The notes beneath the pieces are model-generated. The model saw nothing but the letters and a program-made list of their open reading frames with translations, did no database searches and had not been told where the DNA came from. This document shows positions 7,760 through 16,531 of a stretch of 64,000 nucleotides of DNA, one piece after another (the stretch's first letter is position 1; every line of letters begins with the position of its first letter). The DNA is taken from contig NZ_GG657757.1 in NCBI RefSeq assembly GCF_000158955.1, forward strand, positions 4,040,815 through 4,104,814, given 5' to 3'. The stretch comes from Streptomyces viridochromogenes DSM 40736 (GTDB taxonomy: Bacteria > Actinomycetota > Actinomycetes > Streptomycetales > Streptomycetaceae). The position numbers were made by a program, and so were the translations under genes.

Positions 7760-8497
7760 TCAGCCGCGGCCGAGGACGCAGAACTCGTTGCCCTCCGGGT
7801 CGGCCAGGACCACCCAGGAGACGTCGCCCTGACCCACGTCGGCCCGTGTCGCGCCGAGAGCTACGAGCCGGGCGACCTCCTTCGCCTGGTCCTCCACAGG
7901 GTTGGACATGACGTCGAGATGGATGCGGCTCCGTACGACCTTGTCATCCGGCGTGCGGCGAAACTCCAGGTACGGCCCGACGCCCTTGACGGAGCGCAGC
8001 AGGGCGCGGTCGTCGGTCAGTTCATGGACGGTCCAGTCGATCGCCTCGCCCCAGAACCGGACCATGGCGCGTGGGTCGGCGCAGTCGACGACCACGGCGG
8101 CTATGGGGCCGGTGTCCCGGTAGAGCTCTCGGGGCTCCAGAACGCTGAACACGTTGCCCTCCGGGTCGGCCAACATCGTCCCCGGCACGTCGCCCTGGCC
8201 CACGTCGACGGTCGTCGCCCCGAGGTCTTTCAGGCGTGCTACCAGCTCCGCCCGATGGGCGTCGGAGGTGGTCGCGAGCTCGAGGTGCACGCGGCACTTC
8301 ACCGTCTCCGGGTCCGGGACGCGGACGAGATCGATGCAGACGGCGGACGGGTCCGGCCAGTCGAAGCCCACAGGCTCCAGGTTGGTGACTCCAGGGCCTT
8401 CACTGGAAACACCCCAGCCGAGCACCTCCGCCCAGAAGTGACCGAGCGCCGAGTCGTCCCGGGCCTTGAAGTTCACCTGAACTAGTTGCAGCGTCAT
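7760..8497 (-). CDS. Two-domain VOC (glyoxalase/bleomycin-resistance fold) protein
   Basis: 245 residues forming two tandem VOC modules (about 1-122 and 123-245), each ending in the strand signature LADPEGN-x-F-x-VL. The opening MTLQLVQVNFKARD resembles glyoxalase-like domain proteins rather than true GloA, and metal-ligand positions are not all conserved. Substrate unknown; members bind small antibiotics or metabolites. It is 24 nt downstream of the RibD-like gene and on the same strand, so probably co-transcribed with it. Confidence 0.85.
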   Translation of the reverse strand: MTLQLVQVNFKARDDSALGHFWAEVLGWGVSSEGPGVTNLEPVGFDWPDPSAVCIDLVRVPDPETVKCRVHLELATTSDAHRAELVARLKDLGATTVDVGQGDVPGTMLADPEGNVFSVLEPRELYRDTGPIAAVVVDCADPRAMVRFWGEAIDWTVHELTDDRALLRSVKGVGPYLEFRRTPDDKVVRSRIHLDVMSNPVEDQAKEVARLVALGATRADVGQGDVSWVVLADPEGNEFCVLGRG

Positions 8498-8521
8498 GCT
8501 GCGTACTCTAAGGAACGACCC

Positions 8522-9085
8522 TCAGCGCGCCACTCGATAGCGCAGGTAGACGACTTTCGAGCCGAAGGTGCGGGTCTCGACGAGGTCGAGATCCACCCGG
8601 CGCTCGTGCTGGGGAAAGAACGGGATGCCGCCGCCGACCAGCACCGGGTGGACCATGACCCGGTACTCGTCGATAAGGTCCGAAGCGGCCGCCTCGGCGG
8701 CGAGCGTCGCGCCACCGATCGCGATCTCGCCCTCCCCCGGCTCGGCTCGCAACCGCTCGATCTCCTCCACCAGACCGCCGGAGACCAGTCGGGCGTTGCC
8801 CTGCACCTCCGACAGCGTGGTGGAGAACACCACCTTCGGGAGCGGGTTCCAGAGCGCGGCCCACTCGTGCCCTGAGTCGTCGAGCGATGGATCCTGGTCG
8901 GCGGTCTCCCAGTACAGCATCGTCTCGTACAACCGTCGTCCCATCAGGTGGACGCCGACCTGACGAATATCGTCGATCCAGAAGCGGAAGACCTCCTCGT
9001 CGGGCACCGTCCAGTCGAAGCGGCCGTCCGGCCCGACGATGTAGCCGTCGAGTGACATGCCCATCGAATAGGTCACGCTGCGCAT
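8522..9085 (-). CDS. Dihydrofolate-reductase-fold protein (RibD C-terminal family)
   Basis: 187 residues. MGMSLDGYIVGPDGRFDW is the hallmark start of the YyaP/RibD-C group, GRRLYETM and AIGGATLAAEAAASDLIDEYRVMVHPVLVGGG mark the NADPH-binding core. These proteins have the reductase fold but usually no role in folate or riboflavin synthesis. ATG 9085 has AGGAGG eight bases upstream. First gene of a two-gene unit with the VOC gene. Confidence 0.88.
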   Translation of the reverse strand: MRSVTYSMGMSLDGYIVGPDGRFDWTVPDEEVFRFWIDDIRQVGVHLMGRRLYETMLYWETADQDPSLDDSGHEWAALWNPLPKVVFSTTLSEVQGNARLVSGGLVEEIERLRAEPGEGEIAIGGATLAAEAAASDLIDEYRVMVHPVLVGGGIPFFPQHERRVDLDLVETRTFGSKVVYLRYRVAR

Positions 9086-9226
9086 CGGAAGACCTCCTCG
9101 GTGACGGGTTCGACCGTACGGCCGCCGAGGCGCGAAGTGAGGTTCCGGCAGCGACTGCCCCAGGGACGCTGCATACCTTTATGCCCGCTGTGGCGGCCTC
9201 GCAGCCCGGCGAGCGTGCGGGCGCGG

Positions 9227-12200
9227 CTACTGACTGCGGGGCCGGCGGCCCTGGGCTCGGTCCTCCATGGATTCCCAGAAACTCCTCATGTTCGGCAGCG
9301 AGGCTCCTTGCCACCACATGGTCTGCCGGAAGTTGAGGAACCTATGCTTCGCAACGAGTTCACGCTGCTTTCGACAGAAGGCCTCACTCATCTCGGATTG
9401 ATGAATATTGTCGGACTTAGGCGGATAGGGGCAGAGTTGTACCGGACAGCCTGAGGCACAATTCTCGCGCCCCAGGGTCAACTTCTCTGTCGAACCGGGA
9501 CGGCAGGGGTCGAGCCACCCTCGGTCGCCGCGGAGGCACGAGGGCAGGTCGGTGCCCCCGGTCTGTTTGAGGCGCGTTTCGAAGTCCTTCGAGGAAGGCG
9601 GGTCCCCTCGGTCGGCCAGGTTGAGCAGGAGCAGCACGTCGGCCACAAGCTTCCGTGCTCGCGGGTCGAGCAGGCTCCAACCCGCTGAGGGCGGAACCCA
9701 CAGGTGATCAATAGTGTTCATCCGGTCAAGGTGCCTGGACTCGGAGCCCACTCTCGACACGACGCCGAACTCGTCTATCCACAGGAACCGTTCCGGCGCG
9801 TGATGCTCAAGAGCGAGTACTGCCATGTCGGCACCGGCAGTCACGAACGGATGATGCACCCTCCGTCCGTTGGTTACCGCCAGTGGCGAACGAGCCTCGG
9901 TGCCCGCGGTGTCGAGCCAAGCGTTCACCTTGGACCGCGCCTGTGAGTAGGTCAGCCGCTCTGGCTCCGGATGCTCGCTGTCCGCATCAGGCATATGCCA
10001 AAGGCACAGCGCCTGGATGAGAGTGAGTTGAGTGAACCAGAAGTCCGTCCGGCGCAGCAATGAATTGGCCCGACTGATCAGATAGCTTTCACATTCCGGC
10101 GTATTATGTCGGTGCTGGCGACGCCGATTGGCTGCATATTTGAATCCTTGCGCCAAAGCAACCTGTTTTACCAGGCACCCTCCTTCACCTTCTGGGCTCG
10201 CGCCGCCCATTGCCCCATGCAGCACTCTTTCAAATTCCTCATTGACCCATTCCAGGTTGTGCGAGTGTTGCGAATTATCTCCCGTGTACTGCTTGTGCCA
10301 CACTGATGCACTCCCAAAGAGCATGGGGAGAAGCCACGATCGCGCCACTTCTTCCCACTCACCAGGGGAGTCTTTCTCCTCTTCGCGCCGCTCATCAAGA
10401 TTGCGCAGCGTACTTATGCCCTTTGTTCCGCTGTCGGCGAATTCCTGCACCGCGGCAAGCCTGATTCCGTGTGAACGGTCGGTTCCCGCGATCGCATTCA
10501 GTGCTTCGTACCCTTTTCTCAGACCTTCCTCCAGCACCTCTGCCTTTTGGTTCCTTTGCGGCATACCCTTATACAGGGCCCGACTGTCCTCCAGGTTGTG
10601 AAGGGTGGTGGCCAGTGATCGAGCAAGGCGCAATTTAGCTTGCCCAATAGTCCACTGATCGGTGACGATCTTCTCCTCGCCCTGCTTGTTTTTGATCCAG
10701 CCAACCAGCCTCTCCGCGATACCAGCAAAACGCGCTCCGCCCATTTCGCTATCTATCTCAAACGCATGAATAAACACCTCGAGCACCTTACTCGGGTCGG
10801 CACCCCGCATTGCCTTCTCGAAAGTATCGAACCCCTCATCGAAATTCAACCTCTTGTACCAGGGTTCCAGTTTCAGAAGCAGGTCTTCCTTTTCCCTGTC
10901 CAGCATTTCTCCAGCGGCGCTGAACGAAGTTCCGTGACTATAGGCATACATCGAAAGCGCGAGGAGGAACTCGTTGCCGACGTCAAGATGTTCTTCTCCT
11001 TCCACCCGCTTCCACATCGCGTCTCGTATATATTCGGGACTCAGCGCAATATGCATCATTCGGGATCCGAGATATGCCTGCATGATGCTGTGCGGGAAGC
11101 GAAGACCGTCACCGTAGGGCTCCACCAGGCCCAGTTTCGCGCCAAGCGTCGTTGCCAGCTCACGGCCGATTCCCGATGCGCTTTGGAGCTTTTTCAGCTT
11201 GTCCTTTACCTTTGTGCAGTCTTCAAGCGGTTCATGGGTTTCCGGCCGTCCCTCGAAAAGATATCTGAATTCTACGACCACGGAGTCTCGCTGCAACCCA
11301 ATGCAAGCGAGGAGCGATATTTGGTCGATGACTTTGCGTCTGACGTCCGTGGAGATTTGCACGTGGCGGTGCAGCATGCCGTCACTCACGGCGGTCACCC
11401 ATGTCTTGAGCAGGTGAAGTCGTTGATTGGTAAGTATTTCGTGGCTTCGTGTGTCCAAGTCGGTGTCTGCATCCCTGTAGCGGAGATGTTTCGTCAGACC
11501 CTGGTCGCAGAGTTCTTTCATGAGCTGTAGATAAAGGGGGGATTCGACTACTCTTGCCACCCGCACTACATATTTGAGTCGCTGTTCGTCCTCAGTGGAG
11601 TGGTCTTGGCTCGATCTGAGGTAATCAAGCGCCTCTTCCTCGTTCAGAGGCTCCAGGTCGATAAGGGAAGCGTTGATGCCACGGATGGGGTCATGTGGCC
11701 TCGATGCGATGACCAGAGGAAGGTTTTGCTCATTCGCACGCTGTACAGCATCCCGGATCAATATGTCACGCCCGGACCCGATTCCATCACTGATCAGTAG
11801 TTCCTCAAGACCGTCAGCCAGCACAACGATCCTGCCGTTGTTGCGCAACTTCTGCCAGAGTTTCTTCGGGTCGACCGTGAAGGGCATGATGCGAGAACGA
11901 GTCCTGATGATCTCGTAGAAACGCTGTTCACCGAGCGCCTCGAAGTCGAGGTTCTCCCTGTCCTTCGTCTCCCGTGCTTGTTTTTCACGAAGCCGGATGG
12001 GCACCGGGATGTAACGTTCTTTTGCCAGTTTCTCTGCCAGTTTCAGCAGTACGGCCGTCTTCCCCGCGCCGGCGCCTCCCATGATCAGCTGCGGCCGGGG
12101 GTTCTCCTTGGCGGTCACCTCCTTGAGAATGGTGTGGCAAAGCGCGTCACGACCCACGACCTCGCCGAATATTCTTCCTGCCGTAGGGACGACTCCGTGT

Positions 12201-12649
12201 GGGTTGTTCCTGACCGTCTTCAAGTACTTCCGCTTGACCGGCCAATAGGCCGCCACGAGGAAGAGAAGGGCAGTCAAAGCGAACAAGAACAATGTTGTGA
12301 GCCCACTGGCGAGACCACTACATGCAAGCGGGTGCCCTGTGCACCCCTTTTCAAAGGGTCCGGGATTTCTTGGGGCTGGAGAGAGCAATTCGACGATACC
12401 CCAGGCCATCCAGGCGACGAACGCCATTGCCAGGACAAAAATCAGAACACCTGAAATCGAGCGACCAATCACCTGCGGCCAATTGCGCACGTAGTGGCGG
12501 TCGCGGTAGGACCAGTAGGAACGTCTGGCCCGCTCCTGTGTGTCGGCAAGGAAATTACGAACGCCGCCTACTACTCGCCTGAGTGTCCGGTGGATCGCCC
12601 CCGGCTCTCTATGCTGCTTTTTCGGTGCCCGGAAATCCGCGTCGTTCAT
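9227..12649 (-). CDS. Membrane-anchored NACHT/STAND-type ATPase, large
   Basis: 1140-residue protein starting ATG 12649 with GGGAGGAG just upstream. Order: a basic N-terminal tail; two membrane segments (about 66-88 and 112-137); P-loop GGAGAGKT at 191-198; Walker B-like IVVLADGLEEL at about 274-284 (D followed by E as in NACHT proteins); an arginine in IASRP near 317; helical repeats; and a C-terminal part with clustered cysteines (CASGCPVQLC). NACHT ATPases act as oligomerising sensors, and several bacterial families are antiphage defences; that role here is inference. The gene has visibly lower GC and more A/T-ending codons than its neighbours, a sign of transfer. No nuclease or protease effector is fused, so the membrane part may be the effector. 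Confidence 0.85.
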   Translation of the reverse strand: MNDADFRAPKKQHREPGAIHRTLRRVVGGVRNFLADTQERARRSYWSYRDRHYVRNWPQVIGRSISGVLIFVLAMAFVAWMAWGIVELLSPAPRNPGPFEKGCTGHPLACSGLASGLTTLFLFALTALLFLVAAYWPVKRKYLKTVRNNPHGVVPTAGRIFGEVVGRDALCHTILKEVTAKENPRPQLIMGGAGAGKTAVLLKLAEKLAKERYIPVPIRLREKQARETKDRENLDFEALGEQRFYEIIRTRSRIMPFTVDPKKLWQKLRNNGRIVVLADGLEELLISDGIGSGRDILIRDAVQRANEQNLPLVIASRPHDPIRGINASLIDLEPLNEEEALDYLRSSQDHSTEDEQRLKYVVRVARVVESPLYLQLMKELCDQGLTKHLRYRDADTDLDTRSHEILTNQRLHLLKTWVTAVSDGMLHRHVQISTDVRRKVIDQISLLACIGLQRDSVVVEFRYLFEGRPETHEPLEDCTKVKDKLKKLQSASGIGRELATTLGAKLGLVEPYGDGLRFPHSIMQAYLGSRMMHIALSPEYIRDAMWKRVEGEEHLDVGNEFLLALSMYAYSHGTSFSAAGEMLDREKEDLLLKLEPWYKRLNFDEGFDTFEKAMRGADPSKVLEVFIHAFEIDSEMGGARFAGIAERLVGWIKNKQGEEKIVTDQWTIGQAKLRLARSLATTLHNLEDSRALYKGMPQRNQKAEVLEEGLRKGYEALNAIAGTDRSHGIRLAAVQEFADSGTKGISTLRNLDERREEEKDSPGEWEEVARSWLLPMLFGSASVWHKQYTGDNSQHSHNLEWVNEEFERVLHGAMGGASPEGEGGCLVKQVALAQGFKYAANRRRQHRHNTPECESYLISRANSLLRRTDFWFTQLTLIQALCLWHMPDADSEHPEPERLTYSQARSKVNAWLDTAGTEARSPLAVTNGRRVHHPFVTAGADMAVLALEHHAPERFLWIDEFGVVSRVGSESRHLDRMNTIDHLWVPPSAGWSLLDPRARKLVADVLLLLNLADRGDPPSSKDFETRLKQTGGTDLPSCLRGDRGWLDPCRPGSTEKLTLGRENCASGCPVQLCPYPPKSDNIHQSEMSEAFCRKQRELVAKHRFLNFRQTMWWQGASLPNMRSFWESMEDRAQGRRPRSQ

Positions 12650-13073
12650 ATGCTCCTCCCGCGGGCCGGAGGTACAGCGCCGCTCACCAAGGCGGGCTGC
12701 GGGGTAACCGAAACGAGGGGAATGTTTCTCCCAGGTTCGCTTGGGGCTGCGGCTCGGGCAACCTGGGGCCGTCGCAGGGCTCAGTCGTCGGAAGCGTGCA
12801 GCCTGGCGAAACGCTGCTCGATCATCCAGCGGCACGCACACATGAGGCCGCTGGCAACCACGACCACGGACTCCACGCCGAGCAGTTCAGCGTCGACAGC
12901 AGGCACTCGACGTCCGCGGCTTTCCAGGCGGAGGCTGAGAGACCGTCATCGCGGCTACGTCGGCGCGTCCCCGGCGGCCTCATCGTCGCGCCGGCCGAGC
13001 AGATCGGCTGAAGGGATCAGCTGAGGGGCCAAATTCAGTGGCGGAGCCTCCCCGCCCCCTCCACCATGCCCCC
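12650..13073. other. 424-nt gap upstream of the NACHT gene; only doubtful mini-ORFs
   Basis: No convincing gene. On the minus strand a GTG frame of about 45 codons ends with TGA at 12781-12783 (contains ESVVVVASGLMCACRWMIEQ), lacking a ribosome binding site; another 20-codon frame lies upstream. Plus-strand frames here have no recognisable similarity. Likely holds the promoters of the NACHT and DinB genes plus remnant sequence. Confidence 0.5.
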
Positions 13074-13685
13074 ATGGCCCCGGACGAGCACACCAGTGAT
13101 GCAGCGCCCACTCGGTGGACGCGGGCGGGCGTCCACCCCGACATGTGGGTGGATCCGGGTGACGACCCCCGCGAGACCGATGTCGAAGTCGTCGACGAGC
13201 GCGGGGCGTTGCTCGACTGTCTGCGGCATTTTCGGCTCACGCTGGAGATGAAGTGCGCGGGACTGGACGCCGGGCAGATGGCTCAGCGGTCCGTACCGCC
13301 GTCGACGATGTCGCTGCTCGGGCTGGTGCGGCATCTGACCGAAGAGGAGCGGCGGTTCCGGCGGGTGATGGCCGGGGAGGACGCGCCGAAGCTGTACCGG
13401 ACCGACGAGGATCGCGACGGGGACTGGAACGGCGCGGTCGCCGACCAAGCGGTCGTGGACGAGGCCTGGCGGCAGTGGCGGACCGAGGTGGAGAGGACCG
13501 ACCGGTACCTGGACGGGGCCACCGATCTCGCCGCCACGAACACCGGCTTCTCCGAGCTCGGCCCCGAGCCCGGTGGCCGGCTCCAGCTCCGTGACGTGCT
13601 GCTCGCCCAGATCGCGGAGTACGCACGCCACTGCGGCCACGCCGACCTCCTGCGGGAGCGGGTCGACGGCCGGGTCGGGCAGTGA
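13074..13685 (+). CDS. DinB-family protein (DUF664)
   Basis: 203-residue four-helix-bundle protein. RGALLDCLRHFRLTLEMKCAG begins the first helix; SLLGLVRHLTEEERRF supplies a metal-ligand His, and the C-terminal QIAEYARHCGHADLLRE gives two more His residues, the usual three-His metal site of the DinB/YfiT group (mycothiol- or bacillithiol-dependent transferases and relatives). The start is uncertain (13074 or 13038) because neither has a clear ribosome binding site. Given mycothiol genes in the window, a thiol transferase role is possible but not shown. Confidence 0.85.
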   Translation: MAPDEHTSDAAPTRWTRAGVHPDMWVDPGDDPRETDVEVVDERGALLDCLRHFRLTLEMKCAGLDAGQMAQRSVPPSTMSLLGLVRHLTEEERRFRRVMAGEDAPKLYRTDEDRDGDWNGAVADQAVVDEAWRQWRTEVERTDRYLDGATDLAATNTGFSELGPEPGGRLQLRDVLLAQIAEYARHCGHADLLRERVDGRVGQ

Positions 13686-13746
13686 GCGGGCTTCCTTACC
13701 CGTGAGGTAATCGACGCGCCCGCAGTGCCCCGGCAAGCTCAGCCTC

Positions 13747-14142
13747 ATGACGCCTACCAGCACCTCGGACGCGACCCGCGCCACCGTTCAGAAGTTCCTC
13801 GAGCTCCGTCTCGCCGGGGACACCGCCGGACTCACCGCGCTCTTCGCCGACGAGGTCGACTGGGTGCTCGCCGAGAATCCGGGGGTGCCGTGGATCCGGC
13901 CGCGGTCCACGGCCGCCGAATGTGCCGCGCAGTTCGACGAGTTGATGGAACACACCGTGCCGGAGGAGGCTCGCGCCTCCGTCGACGCCTTTCTCGTGGA
14001 AGGGAACGACGCCGTCCTCACGGGGCACCTGTCGGGGACCGTGCGGGCGACCGGGAAGTCCTTCGAGGGGCCGTTCGCCCTGCGGCTCACCGTCGAGGAC
14101 GGGCGGATCACCCGGCACCACCTCTACGAGAACAGCCTGTAG
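13747..14142 (+). CDS. NTF2-like (SnoaL/limonene-epoxide-hydrolase fold) protein
   Basis: 131 residues with the NTF2 pattern: helix TVQKFLELRLAGDTAGLTAL, strand FADEVDWVL, then four strands ending RITRHHLYENSL. Such small pocket proteins include isomerases, hydrolases and ketosteroid enzymes; the substrate is unknown. It lies 61 nt after the DinB gene on the same strand and may share its transcript. Convergent with the lipoprotein gene, with a 31-nt gap. Confidence 0.85.
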   Translation: MTPTSTSDATRATVQKFLELRLAGDTAGLTALFADEVDWVLAENPGVPWIRPRSTAAECAAQFDELMEHTVPEEARASVDAFLVEGNDAVLTGHLSGTVRATGKSFEGPFALRLTVEDGRITRHHLYENSL

Positions 14143-14173
14143 ATCGCCGAGGCCTGCGGTCGGTGACCACGTC

Positions 14174-15169
14174 CTACCGCTCGACCAGGACGTTCGTGGA
14201 CTCCGCGCCGCTGGAGACGCCCGAGGGTTCCTCCGGGTCGGACGGCCACCAAGGGGCCGTGACCGCCGCGGACAGCACCGCGCCGACCTCGCTGTAGCCG
14301 GGCGCGGCACGTGGCAGCGCCAGGCGGACGCGGACGGTTCGGGACTGGCCAGGGGCGAGGGCGAACTCGTCCGTCTCGATGTGCGTTCGGCCGGTCAGGT
14401 CGGTCCAGCGGCCCTTGTCCCCCCTGTCCCCCTGGTCCTCCACCGACCAGGGCAGGCCGCTGACTGACTGGCCGGCCGCGCCGGGGCCGAGGGTGATCGC
14501 GATGCGCAGGCCGGAGCGGGTGAGCTTGCCTGCCGCGTTACGGACCCGCACCTTCCACTCCACGGGTGGGCCGCCCTCCGTCGCCCTGAGCACGTCCGGT
14601 GCCTCGATGGCGAGGTGCGTGGGGTCGATCGGCAGCCGGAGCCGCGGTGCCGATGCCGCCGCGTGGGCGCTTGGTGTCCAGCCCTTCCGGGCCAGTTGCG
14701 CGGCGACGGTGGAGGTGGGGCCTTCGCCGGAGCCGCGCTCCCTGTCGGCGGTGAACAGCCGGAAATCGAATGCCCTCCGGGCCTTGCCGTGGTGCGCGAG
14801 GGGCAGTACGGCGACGAACTCCCCGTTGTCGTCCTGCTCGTTGGTCCACTGGAGCGGAACGTCGTGCCACGCGCCGTCTTCCCGGACCTGGAGCCGGTCG
14901 GGGGTCAGACCGGTGTAGAGCCCCAGGACGCGTTGGGCCGCCTGCGCGTCGGTGAGGCGGCCCTCGACGGAGACGCGGAAGGGGAGCGGCGGGCCGCCGG
15001 GGACCAGTGAGTCTCTCTCGCCCAGGTGGATGGCGGGACGTGGTGCCGATACGGCCGGGCTTCTGTCCGGCGACGCGTCCGGCGCTCGGCCGGCGCACCC
15101 TGTGATCACCGACAGGGCGACGAGCAACGCGAGCGGAGCGATTAATCCAGGTATTCGGGCCTTTGTCAC
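14174..15169 (-). CDS. Secreted lipoprotein of unknown function
   Basis: 331 residues. A typical lipoprotein signal peptide (KARIPGLIAPLALLVALSVITGC) ends in lipobox ITGC with the lipidated Cys near residue 25, followed by a Pro/Ser linker. The rest is rich in beta strands; the C-terminal part (VEWKVRVRNAAGKLTRSGLRI onward) looks like an immunoglobulin-like fold. No catalytic motif seen. Probably exposed on the outer face of the membrane. Confidence 0.8.
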   Translation of the reverse strand: MTKARIPGLIAPLALLVALSVITGCAGRAPDASPDRSPAVSAPRPAIHLGERDSLVPGGPPLPFRVSVEGRLTDAQAAQRVLGLYTGLTPDRLQVREDGAWHDVPLQWTNEQDDNGEFVAVLPLAHHGKARRAFDFRLFTADRERGSGEGPTSTVAAQLARKGWTPSAHAAASAPRLRLPIDPTHLAIEAPDVLRATEGGPPVEWKVRVRNAAGKLTRSGLRIAITLGPGAAGQSVSGLPWSVEDQGDRGDKGRWTDLTGRTHIETDEFALAPGQSRTVRVRLALPRAAPGYSEVGAVLSAAVTAPWWPSDPEEPSGVSSGAESTNVLVER

Positions 15170-15228
15170 GGGAGACCTCCGCGCGGAGTCTAGTCACCGA
15201 TCCCGGCGGGGCACATCGACCCGTCACA

Positions 15229-15930
15229 TCAACCCCTCCGCACCGACCGCCAGTACTGCCGCCCACCCTCGTCCCGTACGACCACCCCCAGCCGCAGCAA
15301 CTCCCCGCGCAACTCACGGGCGTCATCGGCGTCGCCCTCGTGCTTGCGGGCCTGTGCGCGTGCCCTCAGCAGGGCGTCCGCGCCCTCGGGCAGGCCGGGG
15401 GTGCCGGGGACCCAGCGGCGGAACTCGGCGCGGTACGGGTCCTCCGCCGCCCACTCGTAGCCGTGCTCGGCGAGCGCGTCCGTGAGGCGGCGCCAGGGCA
15501 GACCGCAAGGCTCCCGGGCCAGTTCCAGGCCGTCCGGGGCCAGCACCACGAGGTGCTTGCCGTCCCGGGAGAGCGCCGCGATCTCCTCACGGGCGAACTC
15601 CTGCACGCTGTCCCTGATCGTCAGGGTCACGTGGGTGCCGGAAACCCGGACGGACAGCGACTCGTGCACGGCGGTCAGGCCCAGCAGCAGGCCGCCGAGC
15701 GCGCCCACCGCGACGGTGCCGAGCGTGAGGGCGGGTTCCGGGACCGACGTCAGCAGTTCGGCCGGGCCCTCCAGCGGTGCCCACGGCAGGGACAGCAGCC
15801 AGCGGGCGAGGAGCGGGAGCGCGGCACCGATGCCGGCGCCCACCCCTGTGCAGAAGAGGGTGATCGCCCAGGCCGATTCGGCCAGCTCCGTTGCCGAACC
15901 GCCCGTCGGCGGATCGGGTCGCTCGCCCAT
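15229..15930 (-). CDS. YqeB-family membrane protein
   Basis: 233 residues. Two membrane segments (roughly 20-43 and 64-87 counted from this start) lead into a soluble domain with an FAREEIAALSRDGKHLVVL strand-turn-strand typical of the YqeB-like proteins of actinomycetes, and a charged helical tail. Function unknown. A start at 15954 (24 nt upstream) is equally possible. Confidence 0.7.
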   Translation of the reverse strand: MGERPDPPTGGSATELAESAWAITLFCTGVGAGIGAALPLLARWLLSLPWAPLEGPAELLTSVPEPALTLGTVAVGALGGLLLGLTAVHESLSVRVSGTHVTLTIRDSVQEFAREEIAALSRDGKHLVVLAPDGLELAREPCGLPWRRLTDALAEHGYEWAAEDPYRAEFRRWVPGTPGLPEGADALLRARAQARKHEGDADDARELRGELLRLGVVVRDEGGRQYWRSVRRG

Positions 15931-16044
15931 GTCCACGTGCCTCGCGTCCTCCATGGAGCGAGTCTCGGCCGGAACGGCGTGCTCTGTCGTCAGCCGTTGG
16001 TCTACACGTCCGCGACTTTGGTCGCCTCAGGGCAGCGCACCGTC

Positions 16045-16482
16045 TCACGGGTGCATCCGCGCCCCCTTCACCACCTTGTCGACCGCGTTCTTCGGGCCGT
16101 ACACCGCGAGGCCGACCAGGTCCAGCTCCGCCGTCGGCACCGCCCGTACGGCCGCCCGGTTGTCGCGGTCGTTGCCCGTGCCGAACAGGTCGGAGGTGAA
16201 GACCGAGCGGGGCAGGGAGCGGGACAGGGCGCGGGTGTGGGCCGTGGTCAGGGTTTCCTTGGTGGCCTCGAAGACGAGGACCGGCTGGCGGAACATCGGC
16301 AGGTAGGGCACGCCGTCCGCGTCCTCGTACGGGTCGCCGATCACTTCGGGGATCTGCGTTCCGAGGCCGCTGACCAGGAACGACGTCACGTTGAGGCGCT
16401 GCCACGGCTCCAGGTCCGCACGCAGCAGTACGGCGATCTTCGTGTCGAAGCGGATCGGCTCCAGGGGTGATGCGGTGTTCAT
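16045..16482 (-). CDS. DUF2000 family protein
   Basis: 145-residue soluble protein; MNTASPLEPIRFDTKIAVLL through YLPMFRQPVLVFEA and ending in a DLVGLAVYGPKNAVDKVVKG segment is the DUF2000 pattern (peptidyl-tRNA hydrolase-II-like fold). Function unknown. It is transcribed divergently from an AraC regulator across about 50 nt, so it is the likely target of that regulator. Confidence 0.85.
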   Translation of the reverse strand: MNTASPLEPIRFDTKIAVLLRADLEPWQRLNVTSFLVSGLGTQIPEVIGDPYEDADGVPYLPMFRQPVLVFEATKETLTTAHTRALSRSLPRSVFTSDLFGTGNDRDNRAAVRAVPTAELDLVGLAVYGPKNAVDKVVKGARMHP

Positions 16483-16531
16483 GATCCGAGCGTGCCCGGC
16501 AGGCCCCGCCGGGGTCTTGTACGTTCTTTGC

